Positions 52,269 through 60,979 of a stretch of 64,000 bases of DNA are shown here, piece by piece. The DNA is from UBA3206 sp963623875 (lineage in GTDB: Bacteria > Bacillota_I > Bacilli_A > Acholeplasmatales > Anaeroplasmataceae). The position numbers were made by a program, and so were the translations under genes. Where the stretch lies: positions 1 to 64,000 of the forward strand of contig CAVFNL010000042.1 in NCBI GenBank assembly GCA_963623875.1. Reading direction: 5' to 3'. How positions within the stretch are numbered: position 1 is the stretch's first letter; each line of letters opens with the position of its first letter. A model generated the notes under the pieces. The model searched no databases, was not told the origin of the DNA, and worked only from the letters and a program-made list of their open reading frames with translations.

Positions 52269-53294
52269 TTATTTATTTAATAATAATGATGCTTCATAAG
52301 CAAAGAATGTAATTATATTCCTATCAGATGCTTGCCATATTCTTTTTATCGAACTATCAATAAACATCGCATATCCAATTCTTGAACCATCATATGTTAA
52401 ATCTTTTATAATAATTGACTTTACATGGTTTCTTCCACACCACATATGAAAATTAACATTTGATTCTTTATAATCAGAATAATTGTTTACATTAACAACA
52501 CCTTGTTCATCAAACATACTATCAACCAAAGTTTTATCTAACGATTCAAAATCTTTATTTTCACTAACACTTGTATAAAGATTACCATCTATGTATAAGA
52601 ATGCTTCTGTAAGCGTTAAGAAATCAACTATATAAGACATTGCGTTAGTTATCTTTTTTAACACATCTTTCTTAGAAGTCATTATATCTTGAATTTCACG
52701 CATCGCAGTTGTCGCAACTTCTACATTCTTCTTTAAATCAATATTTTTATGCTTTTCATCAACATAAATAATAAAACAATTTCTTCCTTTAGCTTTTCCT
52801 CTAAATAATGCTTTATTACATTTTACCATTAGCGTATCGTAATCAATCGCATCTTGTGGGAATATAGCACAACCAACTGTTGAAGTGATTTTTGCATCTA
52901 ATGTTTGAAATAACGGATTTTTTGCTTTTAAATATTCTTCTCGAAGCATCTTGATTCTTGCATGCAAGCTATCATATGTATATTCTCCATTTAAGATAAT
53001 CATAAATTGATCACCTTTTTGTCTTCCTACAATACCATCTTCTCCAAGTCCTTGTTTAATCATTTGTGCATATTGCGATATAATTATATCTCCTACGTTT
53101 ACCCCGTATGAATCATTAATTAATTTGAAATTATCTAAATTTAAAAACGCAATCGCAAATGGTTCTCCTGACGCAATTAATTCTTTACAATAATTTACGA
53201 TATTATCTCCATTCACTGTATTAGTCAGTGAATCTATATATGTCGTATAATTTAAATTCTTAAAATATTGTATCTCTTTTATATTTTTTACCAT
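52269..53294 (-). CDS. GGDEF-domain protein with degenerate active site
   Basis: 341 residues. The N-terminal half is a diguanylate-cyclase fold: YIDSLTNTVN (start signature), LNLDNFKLINDSYG (52-64, metal and substrate Asp/Asn kept). The GGDEF loop itself reads KGDQF (93-97): first Gly to Lys, Glu to Gln. Cyclase activity is therefore doubtful; it may be a c-di-GMP or nucleotide-binding effector, or catalytically altered. The C-terminal half (about 195-340) looks like a GAF-type sensor. No membrane segment. GGGG lies upstream of the ATG. Confidence 0.85.
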   Translation of the reverse strand: MVKNIKEIQYFKNLNYTTYIDSLTNTVNGDNIVNYCKELIASGEPFAIAFLNLDNFKLINDSYGVNVGDIIISQYAQMIKQGLGEDGIVGRQKGDQFMIILNGEYTYDSLHARIKMLREEYLKAKNPLFQTLDAKITSTVGCAIFPQDAIDYDTLMVKCNKALFRGKAKGRNCFIIYVDEKHKNIDLKKNVEVATTAMREIQDIMTSKKDVLKKITNAMSYIVDFLTLTEAFLYIDGNLYTSVSENKDFESLDKTLVDSMFDEQGVVNVNNYSDYKESNVNFHMWCGRNHVKSIIIKDLTYDGSRIGYAMFIDSSIKRIWQASDRNIITFFAYEASLLLNK

Positions 53295-53307
53295 ACCAAT
53301 ACCCCAT

Positions 53308-53808
53308 TTATTTTAAATACTCATAAACAAAATCCAAATAGTCTTTTGCCTTCTTTGTTAAAACACTATATCCTAAATAATTTAAAACCTTATGATATAA
53401 TTCTATAGTATCTAAATTCTCATTTTTAAATTCATTAAAAATAAGACCCATCTCTTCTTTTGGTATATCATAAATTTGTCTTTCATACCCAATTCTAAGA
53501 TATGAAATACTATAGTTACTATCTTTCCACAAAACATTATCGTAGAAATTTTTTGTTTCATAAAAATTAAATTTATTTAGATGTTCTAAAATAATTTCTA
53601 ATGCTTTAGAAGAAATTTTTCCTACCTCAAATATTTCTCTAAGCCTTTCTTTTAGTGTATTATAAGTAAGCGGTGACTCAGTTAAAACTATTTGTTCTAA
53701 ATCATAATCTAGTGCTTTGATGGTTTCACTATTTGCTTCATACATCAAATCTAAATTTAATTTTTTATAATTTGTAAATTTAATATATTCCTTTGTTAAA
53801 ATGCTCAT
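53308..53808 (-). CDS. DUF3320-like protein
   Basis: 166 residues. Two successive segments resemble the winged-helix-like repeat at the C-terminus of large DUF3320-containing helicases: LTESPLTYNTLKERLREIF.. (about 41-62) and DIPKEEMGLIFNEF...LYHKVLNYLGYSVLTKKAKDYL (about 112-160, quoted in parts). It is a stand-alone copy without the helicase. This is a pattern match by eye, not a search. It lies 13 bases upstream of the GGDEF gene. Confidence 0.55.
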   Translation of the reverse strand: MSILTKEYIKFTNYKKLNLDLMYEANSETIKALDYDLEQIVLTESPLTYNTLKERLREIFEVGKISSKALEIILEHLNKFNFYETKNFYDNVLWKDSNYSISYLRIGYERQIYDIPKEEMGLIFNEFKNENLDTIELYHKVLNYLGYSVLTKKAKDYLDFVYEYLK

Positions 53809-53916
53809 AAATTCTTTTTTCTCCTATTCTTTTATTATAAATTATTAATATTAATATTTCAATTATTTATAAGAATATACGAACATATTGATATTTTATT
53901 AAAGAATATTTAATCA

Positions 53917-54153
53917 TTATTTCTTTTTAGTTATCATAAATAGCCTTGGCATTTTAAGTATAGCTAAATTATTAGAATGTATTTTATAATTCTTTTCAAT
54001 TTCTTCTTTTAAAGTATTTGTAGAGTTGCTAGACCCACTTCCTAAATCACATATACATTTAAGATTTATATCTAGTCTATTTAATAAATCTTTTATAGGC
54101 ATATTTCTTTCATTAATAAATTTTTGATATTGATTTGGATTCCATTTAACCAT
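53917..54153 (-). pseudogene. internally deleted trans-aconitate methyltransferase-like gene
   Basis: 78 residues. The first 50 residues (VKWNPNQYQKFINERNMPI, then CDLGSGSSNST) match the N-terminus of Tam-type SAM methyltransferases, including the SAM loop (D-x-G-x-G-x-S-N-S-T). The last 23 residues (YKIHSNNLAILKMPRLFMIT) match the extreme C-terminus of the same family. About 180 central residues are missing and the join is in frame. It cannot be an active enzyme, so it is a relic. Confidence 0.68.
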
Positions 54154-54176
54154 AATATTTCTTCTTTAAAAAATAA

Positions 54177-54197
54177 ATGCGGTGTTTTGCACCGCAT
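54177..54197 (-). terminator. terminator after the 54202 gene
   Basis: ATGCGGTG/CACCGCAT stem with a five-base loop, then TTATTTTTT on the minus strand. Confidence 0.88.
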
Positions 54198-54201
54198 ATA
54201 A

Positions 54202-54672
54202 TTAATTATATAAATAAAATGAATCTTCTACTTTGATAACTTTTACTTTGTTTAATTTATTTCCAAGTAAAACTTTATACGCCGCTCTGTTATAAGATAC
54301 GCCATCTACTACTACATCTACACTAGCTTCTTCCACAGATAAAACCTTATAAACATCTTCGCTATCTTTTTTTATTGTCATAGCAGTATTATCACATTTA
54401 GGTTTATCGGCACCAAATACTAATACATACCCATCTTCAATATGATTTTCTACATAAAATGTTTGTAAATTTAAAATTCCTGTGCTTGTATAGAAATAAG
54501 CTTCACAATTATTATCAATAAATGCTTGTTTAATAGCATTTTCAAGTTTTACATCATTGTATTCAGATTTAATTTTATTCCCTAATTTTTTAAATATATT
54601 AGGCTTTTTTTCTTTTATTTTAGCCTCAGCTGTATCTTCATCAACTTCAACGTCAATTACTTTATCAGACAT
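54202..54672 (-). CDS. hypothetical protein, 156 residues
   Basis: Acidic N-terminus (VIDVEVDEDTAEAKIKEKK), then a basic helix region and a beta-rich C-terminal half with alternating strands (YVLVFGADK, VDVVVDGVSYNRAAYKVLL). No signal peptide, no recognised family. AAGGAGAGG precedes the ATG. It lies 18 bases downstream of the Bax-inhibitor gene and ends at a strong terminator. Confidence 0.6.
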   Translation of the reverse strand: MSDKVIDVEVDEDTAEAKIKEKKPNIFKKLGNKIKSEYNDVKLENAIKQAFIDNNCEAYFYTSTGILNLQTFYVENHIEDGYVLVFGADKPKCDNTAMTIKKDSEDVYKVLSVEEASVDVVVDGVSYNRAAYKVLLGNKLNKVKVIKVEDSFYLYN

Positions 54673-54690
54673 ATTTTCCCTCTCCTTAAA

Positions 54691-55446
54691 TTAATCTCTT
54701 CTAGAATGTGCAAGTACTATAAGAATTACTCTTAACACTTCTAGATAAATATATAAAATACTTACAAGAAGACCGAAAGCTGCCATCCATTCAAAGTCTT
54801 TAGTTGCGCCATTTTTTACATATTCTGTACATTCATTAAAGTTAAAGAATAGCATTACAACGCCGTATAATATGTATAATGCTTCAATAAATAATAGCAA
54901 TGGTAAATTATTACTAATTATATTTGCAGTACCATCAATATTAAATAGATTTAAGATTAATAATACTAGTGACACACCAACAATTGAGCATAATGTTAAA
55001 ACCATAATGTTTTTAAGTGTTGATGTATTTCTTAGGGCGCCACATGCGAATAGTGCAATACAAACCGCAAATATTACTGCAGTAGATGCTATCGCAATTA
55101 CCGCAATTCCTTGATAAGCTAAGTCCGCAAGTAGCGTAATACTTCCTAGGCATAATCCTTCACATACTGAATATATAATTCCACATACCGCAGAAGCTTT
55201 TGAATTGCTTCTTCCTATAATTACTGAAATAAATCCAACTATAACTGAGATAAATAGCAATCCTAAATATAGACCTAAACTCTCAGTTTTATAAAGTAAT
55301 AAACCTGAAAAAATACCAGCAATACCTGCTATTCCTAGTAATAATAACGTTTTTAAAGTTATACCTTTATATGTTGCACTGTCTGTTGAGACATATGAAT
55401 TTGTTGTTTCCACATTTGAAAACATAGGATTTGAATATCTAATCAT
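54691..55446 (-). CDS. Bax inhibitor-1/YccA family membrane protein
   Basis: 251 residues with seven membrane helices; the C-terminal NGATKDFEWMAAFGLLVSILYIYLEVLRVI segment, quoted in parts as NGATKDFEWMAAFGL, carries the Asp pore residue. The family is a proton-regulated calcium leak (YetJ is the Bacillus homologue). AGGTGG precedes the ATG. A perfect inverted repeat overlaps its -35 box. Confidence 0.88.
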   Translation of the reverse strand: MIRYSNPMFSNVETTNSYVSTDSATYKGITLKTLLLLGIAGIAGIFSGLLLYKTESLGLYLGLLFISVIVGFISVIIGRSNSKASAVCGIIYSVCEGLCLGSITLLADLAYQGIAVIAIASTAVIFAVCIALFACGALRNTSTLKNIMVLTLCSIVGVSLVLLILNLFNIDGTANIISNNLPLLLFIEALYILYGVVMLFFNFNECTEYVKNGATKDFEWMAAFGLLVSILYIYLEVLRVILIVLAHSRRD

Positions 55447-55464
55447 ATAACCACCTCTATGGTA

Positions 55465-55493
55465 ATTTTAACATATGTTTATTGCAGTCGCAA
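55465..55493 (-). promoter_or_regulatory. promoter of the Bax-inhibitor gene
   Basis: TTGCGA (55493-55488), 17-base spacer, TAAAAT with TGT before it (55470-55465), minus strand. Confidence 0.65.
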
Positions 55494-55498
55494 TAAAC
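55477..55498. promoter_or_regulatory. perfect inverted repeat over the -35 box
   Basis: GTTTATTGC-AGTC-GCAATAAAC (nine-base arms, four-base spacer) covers the -35 box of the Bax-inhibitor promoter and lies 32 bases past the polC stop. A regulator site is possible. As a terminator it is poor, because no U-run follows on the minus strand. Confidence 0.5.
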
Positions 55499-55529
55499 TT
55501 TAATTATTTACATAATTTCACAAAATCGA

Positions 55530-58500
55530 CTATAAGGCAAATAGTCCTTTTTCTTCTTCAGGATCGCTTTCAGGAAGATCGGAGAATGAACCCATTTCTT
55601 TAAATGTTTCAAATAGTGTTTGATTTAATTTAGATCTCTTTTTAACATCTTCTATTGATGTATACATCTTTTCATCTCTCTTACTCTTTATATTTTCAGC
55701 TGCGGATGGACCTAGCCCATCTACTGCTTTAAATGGTATTCTTAAATCTCCATTTGTAAGGTTTCCTTCAATCATAAATATTTGAGAATCACTCTTCTTT
55801 ATATCAACGCCTAAGAATTTAATTCCCCTAGCTTTAGCTTCTAAGACTACTTGAAGAGATGTAATTAAATCTTCATCTTTAGCCGTTTTTAATCTCATAG
55901 GAATAGATTCAAGTTCTTTAATCTTTTGTTTTATAAAATCCATTGAACCAAGCATAGCTTTTACATCATATGCTTTAGCACGTTTTGATAAGAATGCACT
56001 ATAGAATAATGCTGGTTTATGCACTTTAAACCACGCAATACGTAGTGCCATAATTACATAGGCTACCGCATGGGCTTTAGGGAACATATATTCTATTTGT
56101 CCACATGACCAAATATAATATTCCGGAACGTTTGCTTCTCTCATTTCTTTCTTGAAATTCTCCCAACCTTCGGGGTCTTTTACTTTTTTATTTTTACGAA
56201 CAAACTCCATGATTTTAAATGCTTTAGATGGTTCCATTCCAAAAGCCATTAAGTCAACCATAATATCATCTCTACATCCTATTACCTTATCAAATGTAAG
56301 AGTCCCAAATCCATGAGGATCTTTAGGGTCTACTAAATCTTTTGCATTTCCAAGCCAAACGCCTGTTCCATGAGAAAGTCCTGATATTTTTACAAATTCC
56401 GCAAATGTCTTAGGTAATGTATCTAGTAGCATTTGTCTTACGAATGCAGTACCAAACTCAGGAACCGCAAATGACGCAACTTTAGAATCAATATCTTCTG
56501 GCTTTACACCTATAGTCTCTGTTGAACCAAAAAGGCCGAATACACCATGATCATCTAGTGGAATATCTCGTGGATCACTAAATTCAAATTCACTTTGGTT
56601 TTCATGAACTATATCCATGAAATACTTAATTAATGTAGGATCATCGTGTCCTAATACATCTAATTTTAATAAGTTATCTTCAAATGCATGATAGTCAAAA
56701 TGAGTAGTTCTCCATTCATTTGTAAAATCATTTGCAGCATATTGAATTGGTGTTACATCAAAAATATCAATTCTCTTAGGTACTACAACTATTCCACCTG
56801 GGTGTTGACCTGTTGTAACTTTTACATTACAAATTTTACTTGAAATTCTATCAATTTCACTATCTCGTAGTTTAATATTATGTTTCTCTAAGTATGCTTT
56901 AACATAACCATAAGCTTTATTAGCTTGTACGGTTCCTACAGTTCCGCCTCTAAATGAATTATCATATCCCATCATCTTTCTTACATATAGATGGGCCTTA
57001 GGTTGATATTCACCAGAGAAATTTAAATCAATATCAGGGATTTTATCTCCATGGAATCCTAAGAAAGTTTCAAATGGAATATCATGTCCATCTTTTTTAA
57101 GTGGTGTACCACACTTAGGACATTTTTTATCTGGTAAGTCAAAACCAGAACCTACACTTCTTAAAATACTTTGAAGTTCTTTTTCTTCTTCATTTTGAAT
57201 AAATTCTTCTTGATTTGGATTAAACTTTATAGCCATAAATTTACATTTAGGACATAGATAATGTGGTGGTAGAGCATTAACTTCAGTAATATTCATAAGG
57301 TTTGCTACTAGTGATGATCCAACAGATCCTCTTGATCCTACTAGATAGCCATGATCTAGGGAATCCTTAACCATTAAATATGCCATAAAGTATGTTGAAT
57401 AATATCCTGATGAAATTATTGATTGTGATTCACGATCAATACGAGCTTTTACAAATGGATGAATATTTTCACCATAACGATCGTTTGCGTTCTTAGAAAT
57501 AACATCTTTCATCGCTTGAACCATTGAAGGATAACGGAATTCTTCAAGTGGATGATCTTTAAATTCATCATCTGCTGGAACATACATTGCACCATCACCT
57601 TTTTTAAATGCCACAATATCTGATACCATATCTGCTACTTTATTTGTATTTGTAACAACAATTTCATATGCAAGGGCTTTATCTAGAAAATCAAATTCTT
57701 GAAGCATTTCCTGCGTATTTCTAATATGAGCGTCAGGTACTACACCATCTGCTAAATATCCTGCAAGTTCATGCCTTCCTCCACCTGATTTTGGTGAATC
57801 GATTAGAATATTACGATATTTCTTATCACTTTTATGAATGTAATAACATTCTGATGTTGCACAAACAATTTTATTTTGCGCCTTAGCTTCAGAAATTATT
57901 AATTTAATTGTATCTTCAACAATCTTTTTTCCATCACGTACATCATTTAATTCTTCAATTATATGATCATATGAATGGATAGGTTGAACTTCTATTACAT
58001 CATATTTTGATATTGCATATCTTAATTCTTCTATCGAGCGATTCAATGCATTTTCAAATACATCGCCAAATGAATTTCCTGATAAGAATAAAACACCTTC
58101 ATGGTATTTTTCTACAACCGATTGTAAAAGTCTTGCGTCCGATGAAACATGCGTAGTTAAGGCATCTGAGACAATCTTAAACATATTTTTATAACCTGTT
58201 TGATTTAATGCAATAACACGTGCTCTTTTTGGAATTATATTTCTATATGCATCTTCATTTTCTTTAATCATAGAATTAAGTTCATTATAATTCTTATATC
58301 CTTTATTTAAGACATCTTGTAACATCTTAATAAATGATTCCGCAAGAACACGGGTATCATCATTTGCTCTATGATGATGTTCTTGTTTAACTTTAAAGAA
58401 TTTAGAGATAGCTTTTAAATTAAATTTAGTTAATTGACCATAATACATAAAGTGGGTTAAACGAAGTGTATCTATACCCATAAAATCCATTTCACCTAAA

Positions 58501-60086
58501 TTACATTCTCTAATTTTTGATTTCATAAATCCAATATCAAAATCCGCATTATGAGCAACCAGAATACAATCTTTTGAGAATTCAATAAATTTATTTAACG
58601 CTTCTTCAATGCTCATCGCATTCTCTACCATCTCGTTTGTAATAGATGTAAGAGATGTGATTTTTTCAGAAATAGGAATTAGAGGATGAACAAAATCATC
58701 ATATTCATCAACAATAACTCCACCTTTTACCTTTGTTGCGGCAATTTCAATTATTGAATCATATTTTTGACTAAATCCTGTAGTTTCAATATCAAAAACA
58801 ACATATGTCGCATCTTTAAGGTTTTTATCTCCTTCTTTGTATGTAATATGTAATGCATTATCATCTATATAATCAAGATCACAACCGTATAGTGGTTTTA
58901 CTGATTTATCTTTTTCTGTCGCATGATAGATATCAGATATAACGTATACTCCATTATGATCTGTAAATCCTATTGCCTTATGTCCCCACGCCTTTGCGCA
59001 GTTAATATAATCTTTAGCTTCGCTTAAACCATCAAAATTTGAAAGTTTTGTATGGCAACAAAGTTCAACTCTTTTAAGTGGAGCGTTATCTAATCCAAAA
59101 TTCTCATTTTCAATTCCAAGAACATCAAATTTAGAAACAATAATTAAAATTTCTTTATCATAAGCATCATTTTCAAGTTTACCTGACACTTCAACAAGAT
59201 ATGATTTACCATCGCTCTTCTCTAAACTTTTAGTAACATTTTCAGTTAGTTCAGTATATTTCTTTAAATTTTCTTCGCCCTTTATAAACTGTTTAACCTT
59301 AATAGAATCTGTACCATCTGAAATATAGCCTATAAACATACTTGTCGTTTTGAGTTCTCTTACTTCAGCCTTAAAAAGACGTCCTGTTATTTTAAAAAGA
59401 GGGGCCCCCACCTCATTTTGAAACTTATAAAGTTCCTCTTCAGTCGAAGGAATATTTTTTATTTCATATGCTAAATAACTATACTTGAATTTTGTATCTT
59501 TTTTGATTGAAAGTTTTTTAGCTTCTTCATTCATCATAGCAGATTTTCTAATATCAATTATTTCTTGACGCGCTAAATTTTCTTTTTCTTCTTTTAATTT
59601 TTGAACCTTTAAAATTTCTTCATCTGATATTTCAAAGTCTGCTTCAATTTTTATAAAATGATTTTCATATATTTCATCTAAAATCTCATTAACTAAAGGT
59701 TTTAGACTATCAATATTTTCATCAACATATAAAGTTATTTTATTATAATTGCACTTTTTTTGGTATCCTTTAAGAGGCTCAAAAAATGGAGATGAATTTG
59801 CTTTTTTGTCTAAATAGTAATTAAAATACTCTAGTACATCATTAGCATTTAAAGTAAAATTCAAATAATTTATAGCACAAATATTTACCTTACAACCTAA
59901 AGATGCGAATATTTTTTCGTTTTGTGTGTAAAAAAACTGACATTCCAAAAGGCGTAATGTCTTGTCTAATGTAATGTCAATTTTAAATGTTTTTTTTGAT
60001 TTTAAAAGAACTATTGAATTTATTTTTATATGATTTGATGAAAAATCTAGCGCCTTTAAGCTTTTCAAATCATCTATATAACTCAA
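55530..60086 (-). CDS. polC: DNA polymerase III alpha subunit, PolC type
   Basis: Main replicative polymerase of low-GC Gram-positives, 1518 residues (usual about 1440). Order: N-terminal domain, OB fold, PHP part 1 (KRVELCCHTKLSNFDG), 3'-5' exonuclease with FDIETTGF, LVAHNADFD and HHRANDDTR (DEDDh), PHP part 2, zinc pair CPKC..CPKC, polymerase core with PDIDLNFSG, and the C-terminal TTSLQ-like end. In PHP part 1 the usual HLH reads CCH, so one His ligand is a Cys. The start is TTG (60086) with AGGAGG 7 bases upstream. Confidence 0.96.
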   Translation of the reverse strand: MSYIDDLKSLKALDFSSNHIKINSIVLLKSKKTFKIDITLDKTLRLLECQFFYTQNEKIFASLGCKVNICAINYLNFTLNANDVLEYFNYYLDKKANSSPFFEPLKGYQKKCNYNKITLYVDENIDSLKPLVNEILDEIYENHFIKIEADFEISDEEILKVQKLKEEKENLARQEIIDIRKSAMMNEEAKKLSIKKDTKFKYSYLAYEIKNIPSTEEELYKFQNEVGAPLFKITGRLFKAEVRELKTTSMFIGYISDGTDSIKVKQFIKGEENLKKYTELTENVTKSLEKSDGKSYLVEVSGKLENDAYDKEILIIVSKFDVLGIENENFGLDNAPLKRVELCCHTKLSNFDGLSEAKDYINCAKAWGHKAIGFTDHNGVYVISDIYHATEKDKSVKPLYGCDLDYIDDNALHITYKEGDKNLKDATYVVFDIETTGFSQKYDSIIEIAATKVKGGVIVDEYDDFVHPLIPISEKITSLTSITNEMVENAMSIEEALNKFIEFSKDCILVAHNADFDIGFMKSKIRECNLGEMDFMGIDTLRLTHFMYYGQLTKFNLKAISKFFKVKQEHHHRANDDTRVLAESFIKMLQDVLNKGYKNYNELNSMIKENEDAYRNIIPKRARVIALNQTGYKNMFKIVSDALTTHVSSDARLLQSVVEKYHEGVLFLSGNSFGDVFENALNRSIEELRYAISKYDVIEVQPIHSYDHIIEELNDVRDGKKIVEDTIKLIISEAKAQNKIVCATSECYYIHKSDKKYRNILIDSPKSGGGRHELAGYLADGVVPDAHIRNTQEMLQEFDFLDKALAYEIVVTNTNKVADMVSDIVAFKKGDGAMYVPADDEFKDHPLEEFRYPSMVQAMKDVISKNANDRYGENIHPFVKARIDRESQSIISSGYYSTYFMAYLMVKDSLDHGYLVGSRGSVGSSLVANLMNITEVNALPPHYLCPKCKFMAIKFNPNQEEFIQNEEEKELQSILRSVGSGFDLPDKKCPKCGTPLKKDGHDIPFETFLGFHGDKIPDIDLNFSGEYQPKAHLYVRKMMGYDNSFRGGTVGTVQANKAYGYVKAYLEKHNIKLRDSEIDRISSKICNVKVTTGQHPGGIVVVPKRIDIFDVTPIQYAANDFTNEWRTTHFDYHAFEDNLLKLDVLGHDDPTLIKYFMDIVHENQSEFEFSDPRDIPLDDHGVFGLFGSTETIGVKPEDIDSKVASFAVPEFGTAFVRQMLLDTLPKTFAEFVKISGLSHGTGVWLGNAKDLVDPKDPHGFGTLTFDKVIGCRDDIMVDLMAFGMEPSKAFKIMEFVRKNKKVKDPEGWENFKKEMREANVPEYYIWSCGQIEYMFPKAHAVAYVIMALRIAWFKVHKPALFYSAFLSKRAKAYDVKAMLGSMDFIKQKIKELESIPMRLKTAKDEDLITSLQVVLEAKARGIKFLGVDIKKSDSQIFMIEGNLTNGDLRIPFKAVDGLGPSAAENIKSKRDEKMYTSIEDVKKRSKLNQTLFETFKEMGSFSDLPESDPEEEKGLFAL

Positions 60087-60097
60087 ATTAACCCCTC

Positions 60098-60886
60098 CTA
60101 ACTCTTCTTAACTCTTACTATGTTTGAACATGCAATCTTCATAAAAATTGCAGATACAAAAACTCCTATGTAAAATAAGAAAGATAAATCTACAAGTGTA
60201 CCAAATAAATATAGAACAAATGTCCAAGTCATAGAATAACAAGCCATGCGAGCTCTAATTTTACGTGGTAAAAATGGATTTGAATATATTCCAACAAACA
60301 TAAGGATTACAAGTACAACTAAAAATTCAATACATAAATACATTGTATTAGTTAATATTGATTGTGGTACTGCAATATCTAAATATCTATCCCATCCAAC
60401 ATTTATATAATCTAACAATTTATAATTTTCATAAAAATATCCATCACTTTTATTTGCGATGACAGATAAATCAAGTGAACTATCATCAAGTGATGTATAC
60501 ATCACTTTCTTTAGCTCAGTTTTTGTATCTCCACTTCCATAAAGAACTGTAAAATAATCTGCATAAAACGCAATTGTAAGTGCTGTTGATGTATCATTCG
60601 TGTTAAATGCTACAGAGAAATTAGATCCATCTGAATAAACTTTTGGTGTTGAGACAGTTAATTTATTATCAACTATTTTAGCATCTGCTTGTGGATCATT
60701 GTAAATACTTTGAAATAATATTACTTCATCACTATATGTAATATCACTTGTTCTAGTGACGCTAATAATACTAGGAATGGCACATAAAAATGCAAATATT
60801 ACGAAATATAAAACTACTCTCCACACTTTATCGGCTAAATATTTCCCTAATACCGCTGGTTTAAATAAGCTATCTAAAAGTCTCAT
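60098..60886 (-). CDS. membrane protein, possibly DUF1189-like
   Basis: 262 residues. One membrane helix near residue 22-45, an extracytoplasmic domain of about 120 residues, and three membrane helices from about 178 to 255. Layout and N-terminus (a helix soon after FKPAVLGKYLADKVWRVVLYF) resemble DUF1189 proteins; the match is loose. AAAGGA precedes the ATG. It is 11 bases upstream of polC and probably co-transcribed. Extended -10 TGCTATAAT upstream. Confidence 0.6.
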   Translation of the reverse strand: MRLLDSLFKPAVLGKYLADKVWRVVLYFVIFAFLCAIPSIISVTRTSDITYSDEVILFQSIYNDPQADAKIVDNKLTVSTPKVYSDGSNFSVAFNTNDTSTALTIAFYADYFTVLYGSGDTKTELKKVMYTSLDDSSLDLSVIANKSDGYFYENYKLLDYINVGWDRYLDIAVPQSILTNTMYLCIEFLVVLVILMFVGIYSNPFLPRKIRARMACYSMTWTFVLYLFGTLVDLSFLFYIGVFVSAIFMKIACSNIVRVKKS

Positions 60887-60947
60887 TATTTTTATCCTTT
60901 CATTTGTAAGTAATAAAATTATAGCACAATTTTATATTAAATACACT

Positions 60948-60979
60948 ATTAAATGTGATAAAATTAAATTGGTGATAGA
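60948..60979 (+). promoter_or_regulatory. extended -10 and Shine-Dalgarno of the radical-SAM gene
   Basis: TGATAAAAT followed after six bases by GGTGAT, three bases before the ATG at 60980. The mRNA would have almost no leader. Confidence 0.55.
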
